A DNA stretch of 64,000 nucleotides from JBIKWM01 sp044356305 (lineage in GTDB: Bacteria; Bacteroidota; Bacteroidia; UBA10329): assembly GCA_044356305.1 (NCBI GenBank), contig JBIKWM010000004.1, positions 1 to 64,000 of the forward strand. The letters run 5' to 3'. The notes under the pieces were generated by a model that saw only the letters and a program-made list of their open reading frames with translations, was not told the DNA's origin and did not search any database. Positions 16,330 to 23,407 of this stretch are shown piece after piece. Within the stretch, counting starts at the first letter, position 1, and each line of letters starts with the position of its first letter. Position numbers and translations under genes: made by a program.

Positions 16330-17349
16330 ATGAGAACGGAACAGTATGTCCTCATCGGCCACGGTGAGCCCGACAGGGCCTTTGCCCTGCGCGATGCCGA
16401 ACTGCCCGCACTGAAAGAGGGTCAGGCCATTCTTGCGTGCGAAGGGTTCGGGTTGAACTTCGCTGATGTGATGGCCCGGAGGGGCATCTACCAGGACGCG
16501 CCTCCCCTGCCCTGCGTGATAGGCTACGAGGCCGTTGGCCGACTGCTGGGCGACTGCGGGCCCTACCGCAAGGGCCAGCGCATGTTGGCTTTCACGCGGT
16601 TCGGTGGTTATGCATCGCACATAGTGGTGGACGGGCGCACCATACGCCCTATACCCGAAGAGATGCCCCTTGGCGAGGCCCTGGCCCTGGCCGTACAGTT
16701 CTGCACCGCCTACCACGCGGCCCACGAGTGTGTAAACGTGTTTGCCGATGACCACGTGCTGGTGCATGCCGCAGCGGGCGGGGTGGGCACCCTGCTGGTG
16801 CAGCTGCTGAAGTTGAAAGGCTGCACCATCTATGGCACGGCCGGCAGCGATGCCAAACTTGAACTGCTGCGCCAACAGGGCGTGCATCACCCCATCAATT
16901 ACCAGAAACAGGATTTTGTGGGGGCGATAAAGCACCTGACGGGCACACGCGGGCTCGATGTGGTGTTTGACCCCCTGGGCGGCAGCACCTTCAGGCGCGG
17001 GTTCGGGCTGCTGGGCAAAGGCGGCAGGATAGTGGGTTTCGGGGCATCGGAGCAGCTGGGGGGCGGCATCCAGTTCATCGACACCCTCAGGCTGGCCCTC
17101 AACTTCGGCCTGTTCAGCCCCATTCAGCTGTTGGTCAGCTCAAGGGCCATGATAGGCATCAACATGCTGCACATAGCCGATGAGCGGCCCCATGTGCTGG
17201 GCCGCTGCATGGAGGCGGGCATAGCGATGTGGCAAAAGGGCGATATAAGACCCATTGTAGGGGCCGAGTTCGCGCACACACAGCTGGCCGATGCGCACCG
17301 CCTGCTCGAATCGCGCCAGAGCACGGGCAAGGTGGCGGTGAGGTGGTGA
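16330..17349 (+). CDS. Zinc-type alcohol dehydrogenase-like / quinone oxidoreductase family protein (MDR)
   Basis: A 339-residue medium-chain dehydrogenase/reductase. The N-terminal GroES-like domain has FGLNFADVMARRGIY and CVIGYEAVG. The Rossmann domain begins at VLVHAAAGGVGTLLVQL and continues with GLDVVFDPLGG. There are no structural-zinc cysteines, and the sequence resembles the quinone-oxidoreductase/VAT-1 branch, which uses NADPH to reduce quinones or enones. It follows mgtE by 11 bp but has no obvious functional link to it. After its stop begins a 960-bp stretch without genes. Confidence 0.9.
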   Translation: MRTEQYVLIGHGEPDRAFALRDAELPALKEGQAILACEGFGLNFADVMARRGIYQDAPPLPCVIGYEAVGRLLGDCGPYRKGQRMLAFTRFGGYASHIVVDGRTIRPIPEEMPLGEALALAVQFCTAYHAAHECVNVFADDHVLVHAAAGGVGTLLVQLLKLKGCTIYGTAGSDAKLELLRQQGVHHPINYQKQDFVGAIKHLTGTRGLDVVFDPLGGSTFRRGFGLLGKGGRIVGFGASEQLGGGIQFIDTLRLALNFGLFSPIQLLVSSRAMIGINMLHIADERPHVLGRCMEAGIAMWQKGDIRPIVGAEFAHTQLADAHRLLESRQSTGKVAVRW

Positions 17350-17604
17350 GGGGCGTATTGCCGCACACGGCAGAGCCGTTGCATGCAAGGGCTCTACAGA
17401 AAGATGGTCGGGCCGGAGAGATAAACCGCTTCAAACCAAGACCGCCAAAGTGATGATGCGGCCCGGGGCGCGCAACATGCAGTGCGGACTGCCACCCGGA
17501 GCACCTGTGTGGCGCGGCAAGCGGGGCGGGTAAACTCCCGAACAGTCTGTGGGCGGCCACAGTAGGGCCCCGAGAGCCACCCGGAGGCAGTTGCATCAGG
17601 CAAC

Positions 17605-17663
17605 AGGTGGGTCGGGTGGGCTGCCGTACCATCTAAAACGTATGGAAGGTGGGTCGGGTGGGC
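17605..17663 (+). repeat. 17-bp G-rich direct repeat, two copies
   Basis: AGGTGGGTCGGGTGGGC occurs at 17605-17621 and again at 17647-17663, perfectly conserved. Each copy has closely spaced G-runs that could support a G-quadruplex when combined. Confidence 0.8.
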
Positions 17664-17986
17664 CGACTCACCCGCAGTTGCGCATACAGAAAATGCAGTC
17701 AGGGCGGCAGAGTACAAAACGCAGGTGCCTGGTCCATGCCCGTTCCAGCTCATATATCCCCCGAAAATAAAATGGGTCCTCAAGCCTTGGCCTTCCACTA
17801 TCCGCCCTCGGCTGCCCAAAGCCACCGAAACACCCCCACCCAGGGCCCATTCGGCAGCAACATTATTGCGCATCAGGGTACTCATAATGGCAATTGGTGG
17901 GGCGTAAAACGGCTTTCGTGGGGCAATAATAGACATTTCATCGATCCATTTAACGAATCTTCATCCACGGAGTGAAATTTTTTTTT

Positions 17987-18064
17987 GAGAGTGAAAGGGA
18001 GAGTGAAAATGAAAGGGAGAGTGAAAGTGAGAGGGAGAGTGAAAGGGAGAGTGAAAGTGAGAAT
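17987..18064 (+). repeat. Hexamer-based tandem repeat (GGGAGAGTGAAA units)
   Basis: About 78 bp without a single C on the plus strand, built from GGGAGA and GTGAAA hexamers in 12- and 18-bp units, directly after a T-run. Such an array is prone to slippage. It reads in frame as an Arg-Val-Lys-Gly repeat, but I judge this not to be a gene. Confidence 0.85.
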
Positions 18065-18106
18065 GCTTCGGGGAGACCCTCGCTATGACGCTGCCGGGCC
18101 TCGGCC

Positions 18107-18140
18107 ATCAGCAATCAGAAATCAACAATCAGCAATAAAC
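18107..18140 (+). repeat. Short interspersed repeat of ATCAGCAATCAG type
   Basis: ATCAGCAATCAGAAATCAAC followed by AATCAGCAATAAAC, an internally repetitive run. From memory, similar runs recur between genes in many Bacteroidota genomes; this was not checked here. Confidence 0.6.
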
Positions 18141-18152
18141 ACCACCACCCCC

Positions 18153-18207
18153 TCATGCTTCGACTTCGCTCAGCATGACAAGGTCGCGTAGGCACCTATG
18201 TCATGCT
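18153..18207 (+). repeat. REP-like inverted-repeat element with three interchangeable arms
   Basis: TCATGCT (18153-18159) pairs with AGCATGA (18172-18178). AGCATGACA (18172-18180) also pairs perfectly with TGTCATGCT (18199-18207). The core CTTCGACTTCGCTCAGCATG resembles a palindromic sequence that I recall as common between genes in Bacteroidota. Confidence 0.7.
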
Positions 18208-18310
18208 CAGCAGCGGGGTCTTCCCCGTGCATCCCCCACCCATTTCGCACCGGTACGATGCACGATCGGGGCCGTTGCCCGACTTTCGCGGCCCAATTTG
18301 CACCGCCACG

Positions 18311-18619
18311 ATGTACGCAGTCATCTTCACCTCACAGCAGTCGGCCCATACCGATGGCTATGCCGAAATGAACGCGGCCGCGGCCGAGGAGGCCCGCACC
18401 ATCGATGGGTTCCTGTTCGAGGAATCGAGCCGCCAGCCCGATGGTTTCGGGGTGAGCGTGAGCTACTGGCGCGACCTGGAGGCCATCGGCCGCTGGCGCA
18501 ACAATACGCTGCACCGCGTGGCCAAGGAAAAGGGCCGCAGCGGCTGGTTCGACCATTACAGCATCAGGATCTGCAAAGTGGAGTCTGAGCACATTGTCAA
18601 TCTCAATAAAAAGCCCTGA
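18311..18619 (+). CDS. Antibiotic biosynthesis monooxygenase (ABM) family protein
   Basis: A 102-residue ferredoxin-fold protein. The YAVIFTSQQS start, the GFLFEESSRQPDGFGVSVSYW segment and the WFDHYSIRICKVES end are typical of ABM-fold proteins of about 100 residues. The family includes haem-degrading and quinol monooxygenases as well as members without known activity. The ATG at 18311 is the first in a conserved position. The enoyl-CoA hydratase gene begins 2 bp after its stop, so the two are co-transcribed, next to the paa genes. A role in phenylacetate metabolism is inference. Confidence 0.82.
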   Translation: MYAVIFTSQQSAHTDGYAEMNAAAAEEARTIDGFLFEESSRQPDGFGVSVSYWRDLEAIGRWRNNTLHRVAKEKGRSGWFDHYSIRICKVESEHIVNLNKKP

Positions 18620-18621
18620 TC

Positions 18622-19383
18622 ATGGAAGGACACGTACACCTGCACACCACCGATGGCATAGCCACCATCGAGTTCTATCACCCCCAGAGCAACTCCATGC
18701 CGGGGCACCTGCTGCGGCAGCTGGCCCATACGGTGGAGGCGGCCGGGGCCGACCCCGCGGCACGCGTGATAGTGCTGCGCAGCGCAGGCACCAAGGCCTT
18801 CTGCGCAGGTGCCTCGTTCGATGAGCTGATGAGCATAACCGACCTGGAGCAGGGCCGGTTGTTCTTCAGCGGTTTTGCAGGGGTGATCAATGCCATGCGC
18901 AAGGCCCCGAAATTTGTGCTGTGCCGTGTGCAGGGCAAGGCCGTGGGCGGTGGCGTGGGCATTGCCAGCGCGGCCGACTACACCTTTGGCACACAGGACT
19001 CGGCCGTGAAACTGAGCGAACTGGCCGTGGGGATCGGTCCCTTTGTGGTAGGCCCTGCCGTAGAGCGCAAGGTGGGCCGCTCGGCCTTTGCGCAGCTCAG
19101 CATCGATGCTGCCAACTGGCGCAGTGCGCAGTGGGCCCGCGACAACGGACTCTATGCTGATGTGTATGCCGATGCGGAGCAGATGGATGCCGCCATCAGC
19201 ACACTGGCCCAGCGCCTGGCCGGCAGCAGCCCCGAGGCCATGGCCCAGCTAAAGGGGGTGCTATGGCAGGGCACCGAGCATTGGGACACGCTGCTGGCCG
19301 AACGGGCCGAGGTGAGCGGACGGCTGGTGCTTAGCGATTTCACCCGCCAGTTCATAGCGCATTTCAAGCAGGGTCAGCGCTGA
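18622..19383 (+). CDS. Enoyl-CoA hydratase/isomerase family protein
   Basis: A 253-residue crotonase-fold enzyme. The oxyanion-hole and active-site regions are visible in KAFCAGASFDEL and GKAVGGGVGIASAADYTFG. The crotonase family acts on acyl-CoA thioesters. Because it lies 1.4 kb from paaABCD it could carry the PaaG (ring-1,2-epoxyphenylacetyl-CoA isomerase) or PaaF hydratase role, but the sequence does not resolve which. It overlaps no neighbour. It is 2 bp downstream of the ABM gene and convergent with the MFS gene, the stops being 8 bp apart. Confidence 0.88.
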   Translation: MEGHVHLHTTDGIATIEFYHPQSNSMPGHLLRQLAHTVEAAGADPAARVIVLRSAGTKAFCAGASFDELMSITDLEQGRLFFSGFAGVINAMRKAPKFVLCRVQGKAVGGGVGIASAADYTFGTQDSAVKLSELAVGIGPFVVGPAVERKVGRSAFAQLSIDAANWRSAQWARDNGLYADVYADAEQMDAAISTLAQRLAGSSPEAMAQLKGVLWQGTEHWDTLLAERAEVSGRLVLSDFTRQFIAHFKQGQR

Positions 19384-19391
19384 GGCAGGCG

Positions 19392-20660
19392 TCAGCCCAT
19401 CTCCTCCAGCTCCTTCAGGTAGGCCACTATGGGCACCATGGCCACCAGCACCGCACAGCCGCATATCACATAGGCCCACCGCACATGGTCGGCCCGGGCG
19501 AACCATGCCAGCGAGAACACCGCCAGCAGCGTGCCCCTGCACGTGATGTTGAACATGTGGAATATGCTGGTGCAGCGGCCTATTATATTGTTGGGGATAT
19601 GGTTGAACAGCCATGTGACGCGCAGCACGCGCACCCCGGCATTGCCAAATCCTATCAGCAGCGAGAAAAGGAAAAAGAACCACACGCTGCGGGTAAGGCC
19701 GGCCGCCACAAACAGGCCGCCCACGGCCAGCATGAGCAGCAGCACCCCGCGCACCGGCCCCATGCCGCGCATCAGTTGACGCACACCCAGCCCGGCACAT
19801 AGCGCACCTATGCTGTAATAGACCTCTGACGAGGCATACACATCGGCCGCGGCCCCCAGGTGGCCGCTCACATACATGGCCAGCAGCAGCAGCACCTCCA
19901 CCATCAGCACCACAAACACCATGTAGCTCATGGTGCCGAACAGCAGCACCCGCGGCCTCGACCACAGGTACCTGAACCCGTTGCGGATGCGCTGCCCGAT
20001 GGGTTCGAGGTCGGTCTCGAGCGCATGCACGGTCTCAAAACTCAGGGTGTAGAGGATGATGAGGCTGATGCCGTAGGTAGCCCCATCGAGCAGGAATATC
20101 TCGTACATGTGCCACGCCCCGAACCGGAAGGGCAGGTGCAGGTCGGCCCCCATCATGTTCACATGGCCATCGCTCAGGCCGGCTATGAGCATGGCACCTA
20201 TGGCACCGCTCAGCACACTGGTGCTCTGGCCCAGCACCTCAATGGTGGAGTTGACCCGACCGAAATCGCGGCTCTCGGTCATCTCCTGCGTAAAGGCATA
20301 GAGCGCGGGGTAATGGATATTGTAAAGGAAGAAGGTGAAGACGAACACCGCAGCAATGCCCCAGGGCGGCACCTCGCCCACCCGATGGCCATAGAGCGCC
20401 ATGCCGCACAGGACCATGAACCCCACCGAGTTGATGACCAGAAACACCGACCTGCGCGGATAGCGGTCAATGAACGAACCGGCCACCAAGCTCCACAGCA
20501 GCGACACGAAGGTGGCCACCGCCACAATGCGCGCAAAGAGCTGGGCCTGCCCCATCACCGAGGCGAAATACCACGGTATGGCCATCATGCTTATGCCCTG
20601 TGCAAAGCTGCTGATGGCATGGGCCGCAAATAGGCGCAGTATGGCAGAGCGGTTTCTCAT
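19392..20660 (-). CDS. MFS transporter
   Basis: A 422-residue inner-membrane protein with about 12 hydrophobic helices. The first loop contains GSFIDRYPRR, a version of the MFS loop 2-3 signature, and the central loop carries the usual charged residues. It resembles the enterobactin-exporter/MFS_3-like group, though the substrate cannot be inferred. It lies divergent from paaA (starts 123 bp apart) and convergent with the hydratase gene. A GACCTTTG box ends 8 nt before its ATG. Confidence 0.9.
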   Translation of the reverse strand: MRNRSAILRLFAAHAISSFAQGISMMAIPWYFASVMGQAQLFARIVAVATFVSLLWSLVAGSFIDRYPRRSVFLVINSVGFMVLCGMALYGHRVGEVPPWGIAAVFVFTFFLYNIHYPALYAFTQEMTESRDFGRVNSTIEVLGQSTSVLSGAIGAMLIAGLSDGHVNMMGADLHLPFRFGAWHMYEIFLLDGATYGISLIILYTLSFETVHALETDLEPIGQRIRNGFRYLWSRPRVLLFGTMSYMVFVVLMVEVLLLLAMYVSGHLGAAADVYASSEVYYSIGALCAGLGVRQLMRGMGPVRGVLLLMLAVGGLFVAAGLTRSVWFFFLFSLLIGFGNAGVRVLRVTWLFNHIPNNIIGRCTSIFHMFNITCRGTLLAVFSLAWFARADHVRWAYVICGCAVLVAMVPIVAYLKELEEMG

Positions 20661-20668
20661 GGCGGCCG

Positions 20669-20676
20669 CAAAGGTC
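20669..20676 (-). promoter_or_regulatory. -7-like element (GACCTTTG) of the MFS gene
   Basis: One mismatch to TAnnTTTG, 8 nt before the start codon, within the short divergent region shared with paaA. Confidence 0.4.
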
Positions 20677-20783
20677 AGTTGTCAGGTGGCAGAGAACCTC
20701 TTGGCAATATGCCTGTTTCTGACGTGCGTCAATTTCCCATCCGTCCTTTGCATCGTAAACTTGCCCGACAGCACAGACCACCC

Positions 20784-21722
20784 ATGCACAACAAGACACA
20801 GGAAGAGCTTTTTCAGGAGCGGATAGACCGCGATGAGAAGATCGAACCCAAAGAGTGGATGCCCGATGCCTACCGCAAACTGGTGCTCAGGCAGATGGCA
20901 CAGCACGCACACAGCGAGGTGGTGGGCATGTTGCCCGAGGGCAACTGGGTTACCCGCGCCCCGAACCTGCGCAGAAAGGTGGCCCTGCTGGCCAAGATAC
21001 AGGACGAGGGCGGCCACGGCCTGTACCTCTACAGCGCGGCCGAGACCCTCAATGCCGACCGCGATGACCTGGTGGACGAACTGCTGACAGGCAAGGCCAA
21101 GTACAGCAGCATATTCAACTACCCCGCCCTTACATGGGCCGATATCGGCACCATAGGATGGCTGGTCGATGGGGCCGCCATTGTCAATCAGATAGCCTTG
21201 CAGCGCACCAGTTTCGGGCCATACGCCCGTGCCATGGTGCGCATCTGCAAAGAGGAGAGTTTCCATCAGCGGCAGGGCTACGAGATCATCATGACACTGG
21301 CCAAGGGCACCCCCGAGCAGAAGGCCATGGCGCAGGACAGCCTCAACCGTTTCTGGTGGGCATCGCTCATGATGTTCGGCCCCAGCGATGCGCACAGCAC
21401 CCACAGCGCCCAGAGCATGATATGGCGGGTGAAACGTAACAGCAACGATGAGCTGCGCCAGAAATTCGTGGATCAGACCGTGCCGCAGGCCCACTTCCTG
21501 GGCCTCAGCATACCCGACCCCGACCTGAAATGGAACGAGGAGCGCGGCCATTACGATTTCGGTGCCATGCCATGGGACGAATTCAATGCCGTGGTGGCAG
21601 GCAACGGACCGTGCAACGTGCAGCGCCTCCGCGCCAGACGCCAGGCCGAGGAGAACGGCCGCTGGGTGCGCGAGGCCGCCAATGCCTACCATGCCAAAAA
21701 GAATGCAAAGGCGGCCGCCTGA
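20784..21722 (+). CDS. paaA: 1,2-phenylacetyl-CoA epoxidase subunit PaaA
   Basis: The 312-residue catalytic subunit of the multicomponent epoxidase that converts phenylacetyl-CoA to its ring-1,2-epoxide. The ferritin-like di-iron ligands are visible as two ExxH motifs, DEGGHGLYLY (about residue 72-81) and KEESFHQRQ (about 156-164). The ATG at 20784 (MHNKTQEELF) was chosen; in-frame codons upstream are not conserved. It is the first gene of paaABCD, with 51 bp to paaB. Confidence 0.97.
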   Translation: MHNKTQEELFQERIDRDEKIEPKEWMPDAYRKLVLRQMAQHAHSEVVGMLPEGNWVTRAPNLRRKVALLAKIQDEGGHGLYLYSAAETLNADRDDLVDELLTGKAKYSSIFNYPALTWADIGTIGWLVDGAAIVNQIALQRTSFGPYARAMVRICKEESFHQRQGYEIIMTLAKGTPEQKAMAQDSLNRFWWASLMMFGPSDAHSTHSAQSMIWRVKRNSNDELRQKFVDQTVPQAHFLGLSIPDPDLKWNEERGHYDFGAMPWDEFNAVVAGNGPCNVQRLRARRQAEENGRWVREAANAYHAKKNAKAAA

Positions 21723-21773
21723 GGGCCCGACTGCACAGCGATCATCCTGAAACGAACTTTCAACTCCCTTCCG

Positions 21774-22061
21774 ATGGATAAGAAGAACTGGCCCCTTTGG
21801 GAAGTGTTTGTCCGCAGCAAGAACGGACTGGCCCACAAACACAGCGGCAGCCTGCATGCCCCCGATGCCGAAATGGCCCTGACCAACGCCCGCGATGTGT
21901 ATTGCCGCAGAAATGAGGGCGTCAGCATCTGGGTGGTGAAGAGTGCCGACATCACCGCATCGATGCCCGATGAGAGCGGGTCGCTCTTCGACCCATCAGA
22001 GGACAAGGTGTACCGCCACCCCACATTCTATCACATCCCCGAGGAAGTGGGCCATATCTGA
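21774..22061 (+). CDS. paaB: 1,2-phenylacetyl-CoA epoxidase subunit PaaB
   Basis: A 95-residue PaaB, a structural subunit that bridges the PaaAC heterodimers. The family signature WPLWEVFVRSKNGLAHKHSG and the LHAPDAEMALTNARDVYCRR segment are intact, and the length is normal. It ends 6 bp before paaC. It has no cofactor of its own. Confidence 0.96.
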   Translation: MDKKNWPLWEVFVRSKNGLAHKHSGSLHAPDAEMALTNARDVYCRRNEGVSIWVVKSADITASMPDESGSLFDPSEDKVYRHPTFYHIPEEVGHI

Positions 22062-22067
22062 CCGAAC

Positions 22068-22826
22068 ATGAATCTGCAAGAAGCCAAATTCAGGTATCTG
22101 CTGCGCTTGGGCGACAATGCCCTTGTGCTCGGGCACCGTCTGAGCGAATGGTGCGGCCACGGCCCCGCGCTCGAGGAGGACATGGCCATCATCAACGTGT
22201 CGCTCGACCTTCTGGGCCAGTGCCGCAACCTGTTGGCCTACGCAGGCCGCCTGGAGGGCAGGGGCCGCAACGAGGACGACCTGGCCTACCTCCGCCTCGA
22301 AAAGGATTTCACCAACGCCCTCATCTGCGAGCTGCCCAACGGCCATTATGGCGACACCATTGTGCGCCAATATCTCTATGACCAGTTCAATTTTCTGCTT
22401 TGGAGCGAGCTGGTAAAGAGCACCGACCCTGAACTGGCAGCCATTGCGGCCAAGACCATCAAAGAGGTGACCTACCACCTGCGCCACAGCCGCGACTGGA
22501 TGCTCCGCCTGGGCGATGGCACCACCGAGAGCCATGGCAAGATGCAGCAGAGCCTCGATGAGGTATGGATGTTCACAGGCGACATGTTCGCCACCGATGA
22601 CAGCGATGCTCTCATTGCCCAAAATGGAATAGGCCCCGACATGGCAGACCTACGCAACCGTTGGCTCGATGCCGTGCGCACCACCGTGGCCGAGGCCACA
22701 CTGACCATGCCCATTGGCACATGGATGCAGAGCGGCAGCCGCATGGGCCGCCATACCGAACATTTCGGCTACCTGCTCACCGAACTGCAGTACATGCAGC
22801 GGGCCTACCCGGGCTGCGAGTGGTGA
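22068..22826 (+). CDS. paaC: 1,2-phenylacetyl-CoA epoxidase subunit PaaC
   Basis: A 252-residue ferritin-like protein that pairs with PaaA as a structural partner without an active di-iron site. Conserved stretches are LRLGDNALVLGHRLSEWCG at the N terminus and VTYHLRHSRDWMLRLGDGT in the middle. The start ATG lies 6 bp after paaB and 24 bp separate its stop from paaD, keeping the usual order A-B-C-D. Confidence 0.97.
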   Translation: MNLQEAKFRYLLRLGDNALVLGHRLSEWCGHGPALEEDMAIINVSLDLLGQCRNLLAYAGRLEGRGRNEDDLAYLRLEKDFTNALICELPNGHYGDTIVRQYLYDQFNFLLWSELVKSTDPELAAIAAKTIKEVTYHLRHSRDWMLRLGDGTTESHGKMQQSLDEVWMFTGDMFATDDSDALIAQNGIGPDMADLRNRWLDAVRTTVAEATLTMPIGTWMQSGSRMGRHTEHFGYLLTELQYMQRAYPGCEW

Positions 22827-22850
22827 GCTGCCTGCCTGCATCGCATCCTG

Positions 22851-23348
22851 ATGTCTGACCCATCAGCATACACCGAGCAGATCTGGCACTGGCTCGATGA
22901 GGTGAAAGACCCCGAGATTCCCGTGCTGAGTCTTATTGACCTTGGGGTGATCCAAGAAGTGACCTGCACGGATGGCCGCACAGAGGTGGTGATAATCCCC
23001 ACCTACAGCGGTTGCCCCGCCATGAAGGAGATGGAGACAGACATTGTAAAAGTGCTCCATGACCATGGCGTGACCGATGCCAAGGTGCATCTGCGCCTCT
23101 CCCCTGCCTGGACCACCGATATGATAACCGAGCGCGGACTGAAGGCTCTTGAGGCATACGGCATAGCACCACCGCCCAAGGCCACGGCCGATAAGGGCGT
23201 GCTACTCGGCAGGCCGCACATGGTGCGATGCCCGCAGTGCCGGTCGGGCAATACTGAGATGATCAGTCAGTTCGGATCCACCCCGTGCAAGGCCCTGTAT
23301 CGCTGCGTGGACTGCCGCGAGCCGTTTGACCACTTCAAGTGCATTTGA
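22851..23348 (+). CDS. paaD: 1,2-phenylacetyl-CoA epoxidase subunit PaaD
   Basis: A 165-residue protein with an N-terminal MIP18/DUF59-type domain (VKDPEIPVLSLIDLGVI, then YSGCPAMKEME) and a C-terminal zinc ribbon (CPQCRSG ... CVDCREP). PaaD probably helps to mature the iron centres of the epoxidase. The gene is the last of the run; no paaE reductase gene follows. Instead the OmpA gene converges, with its stop 60 bp away. Confidence 0.95.
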   Translation: MSDPSAYTEQIWHWLDEVKDPEIPVLSLIDLGVIQEVTCTDGRTEVVIIPTYSGCPAMKEMETDIVKVLHDHGVTDAKVHLRLSPAWTTDMITERGLKALEAYGIAPPPKATADKGVLLGRPHMVRCPQCRSGNTEMISQFGSTPCKALYRCVDCREPFDHFKCI

Positions 23349-23407
23349 CGAAGTGCGCTGAGCTTTGATTCTGGAATGAGTAAGGGTCAAATCGACCGAC
23401 CCAAAAT

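Larger units (their letters stand above)
17350..18310. other. Repeat-bearing intergenic island without a supported gene
   Basis: No reading frame on either strand has convincing coding character. The island carries a G-rich 17-bp direct repeat (17605-17663), a T-run followed by a hexamer-based tandem repeat (17978-18064), an ATCAGCAATCAG-type repeat (18107-18140) and an inverted-repeat element (18153-18207). It ends at the -7-like boxes GACTTTCG (18281-18288) and AATTTG (18295-18300) just upstream of the next gene. It may include decayed sequence or an unrecognised RNA; neither is shown. Confidence 0.6.

Noticed and set aside
17350..17700. Resemblance to RNase P RNA (GGTAAACTCC near 17528, CACCCGGAG-like runs)
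   Set aside because: No GAGGAAAGTCC-type P4 strand was found on either strand and the order of the pieces is wrong. The resemblance is limited to a few short GC-rich words.
17985..18191. Reading frame with an Arg-Val-Lys-Gly repeat and a tail like CFDFAQHDK
   Set aside because: The frame merely translates the hexamer array and the following dispersed repeat; there is no promoter, start context or known domain. Similar phrases come from translated repeats.
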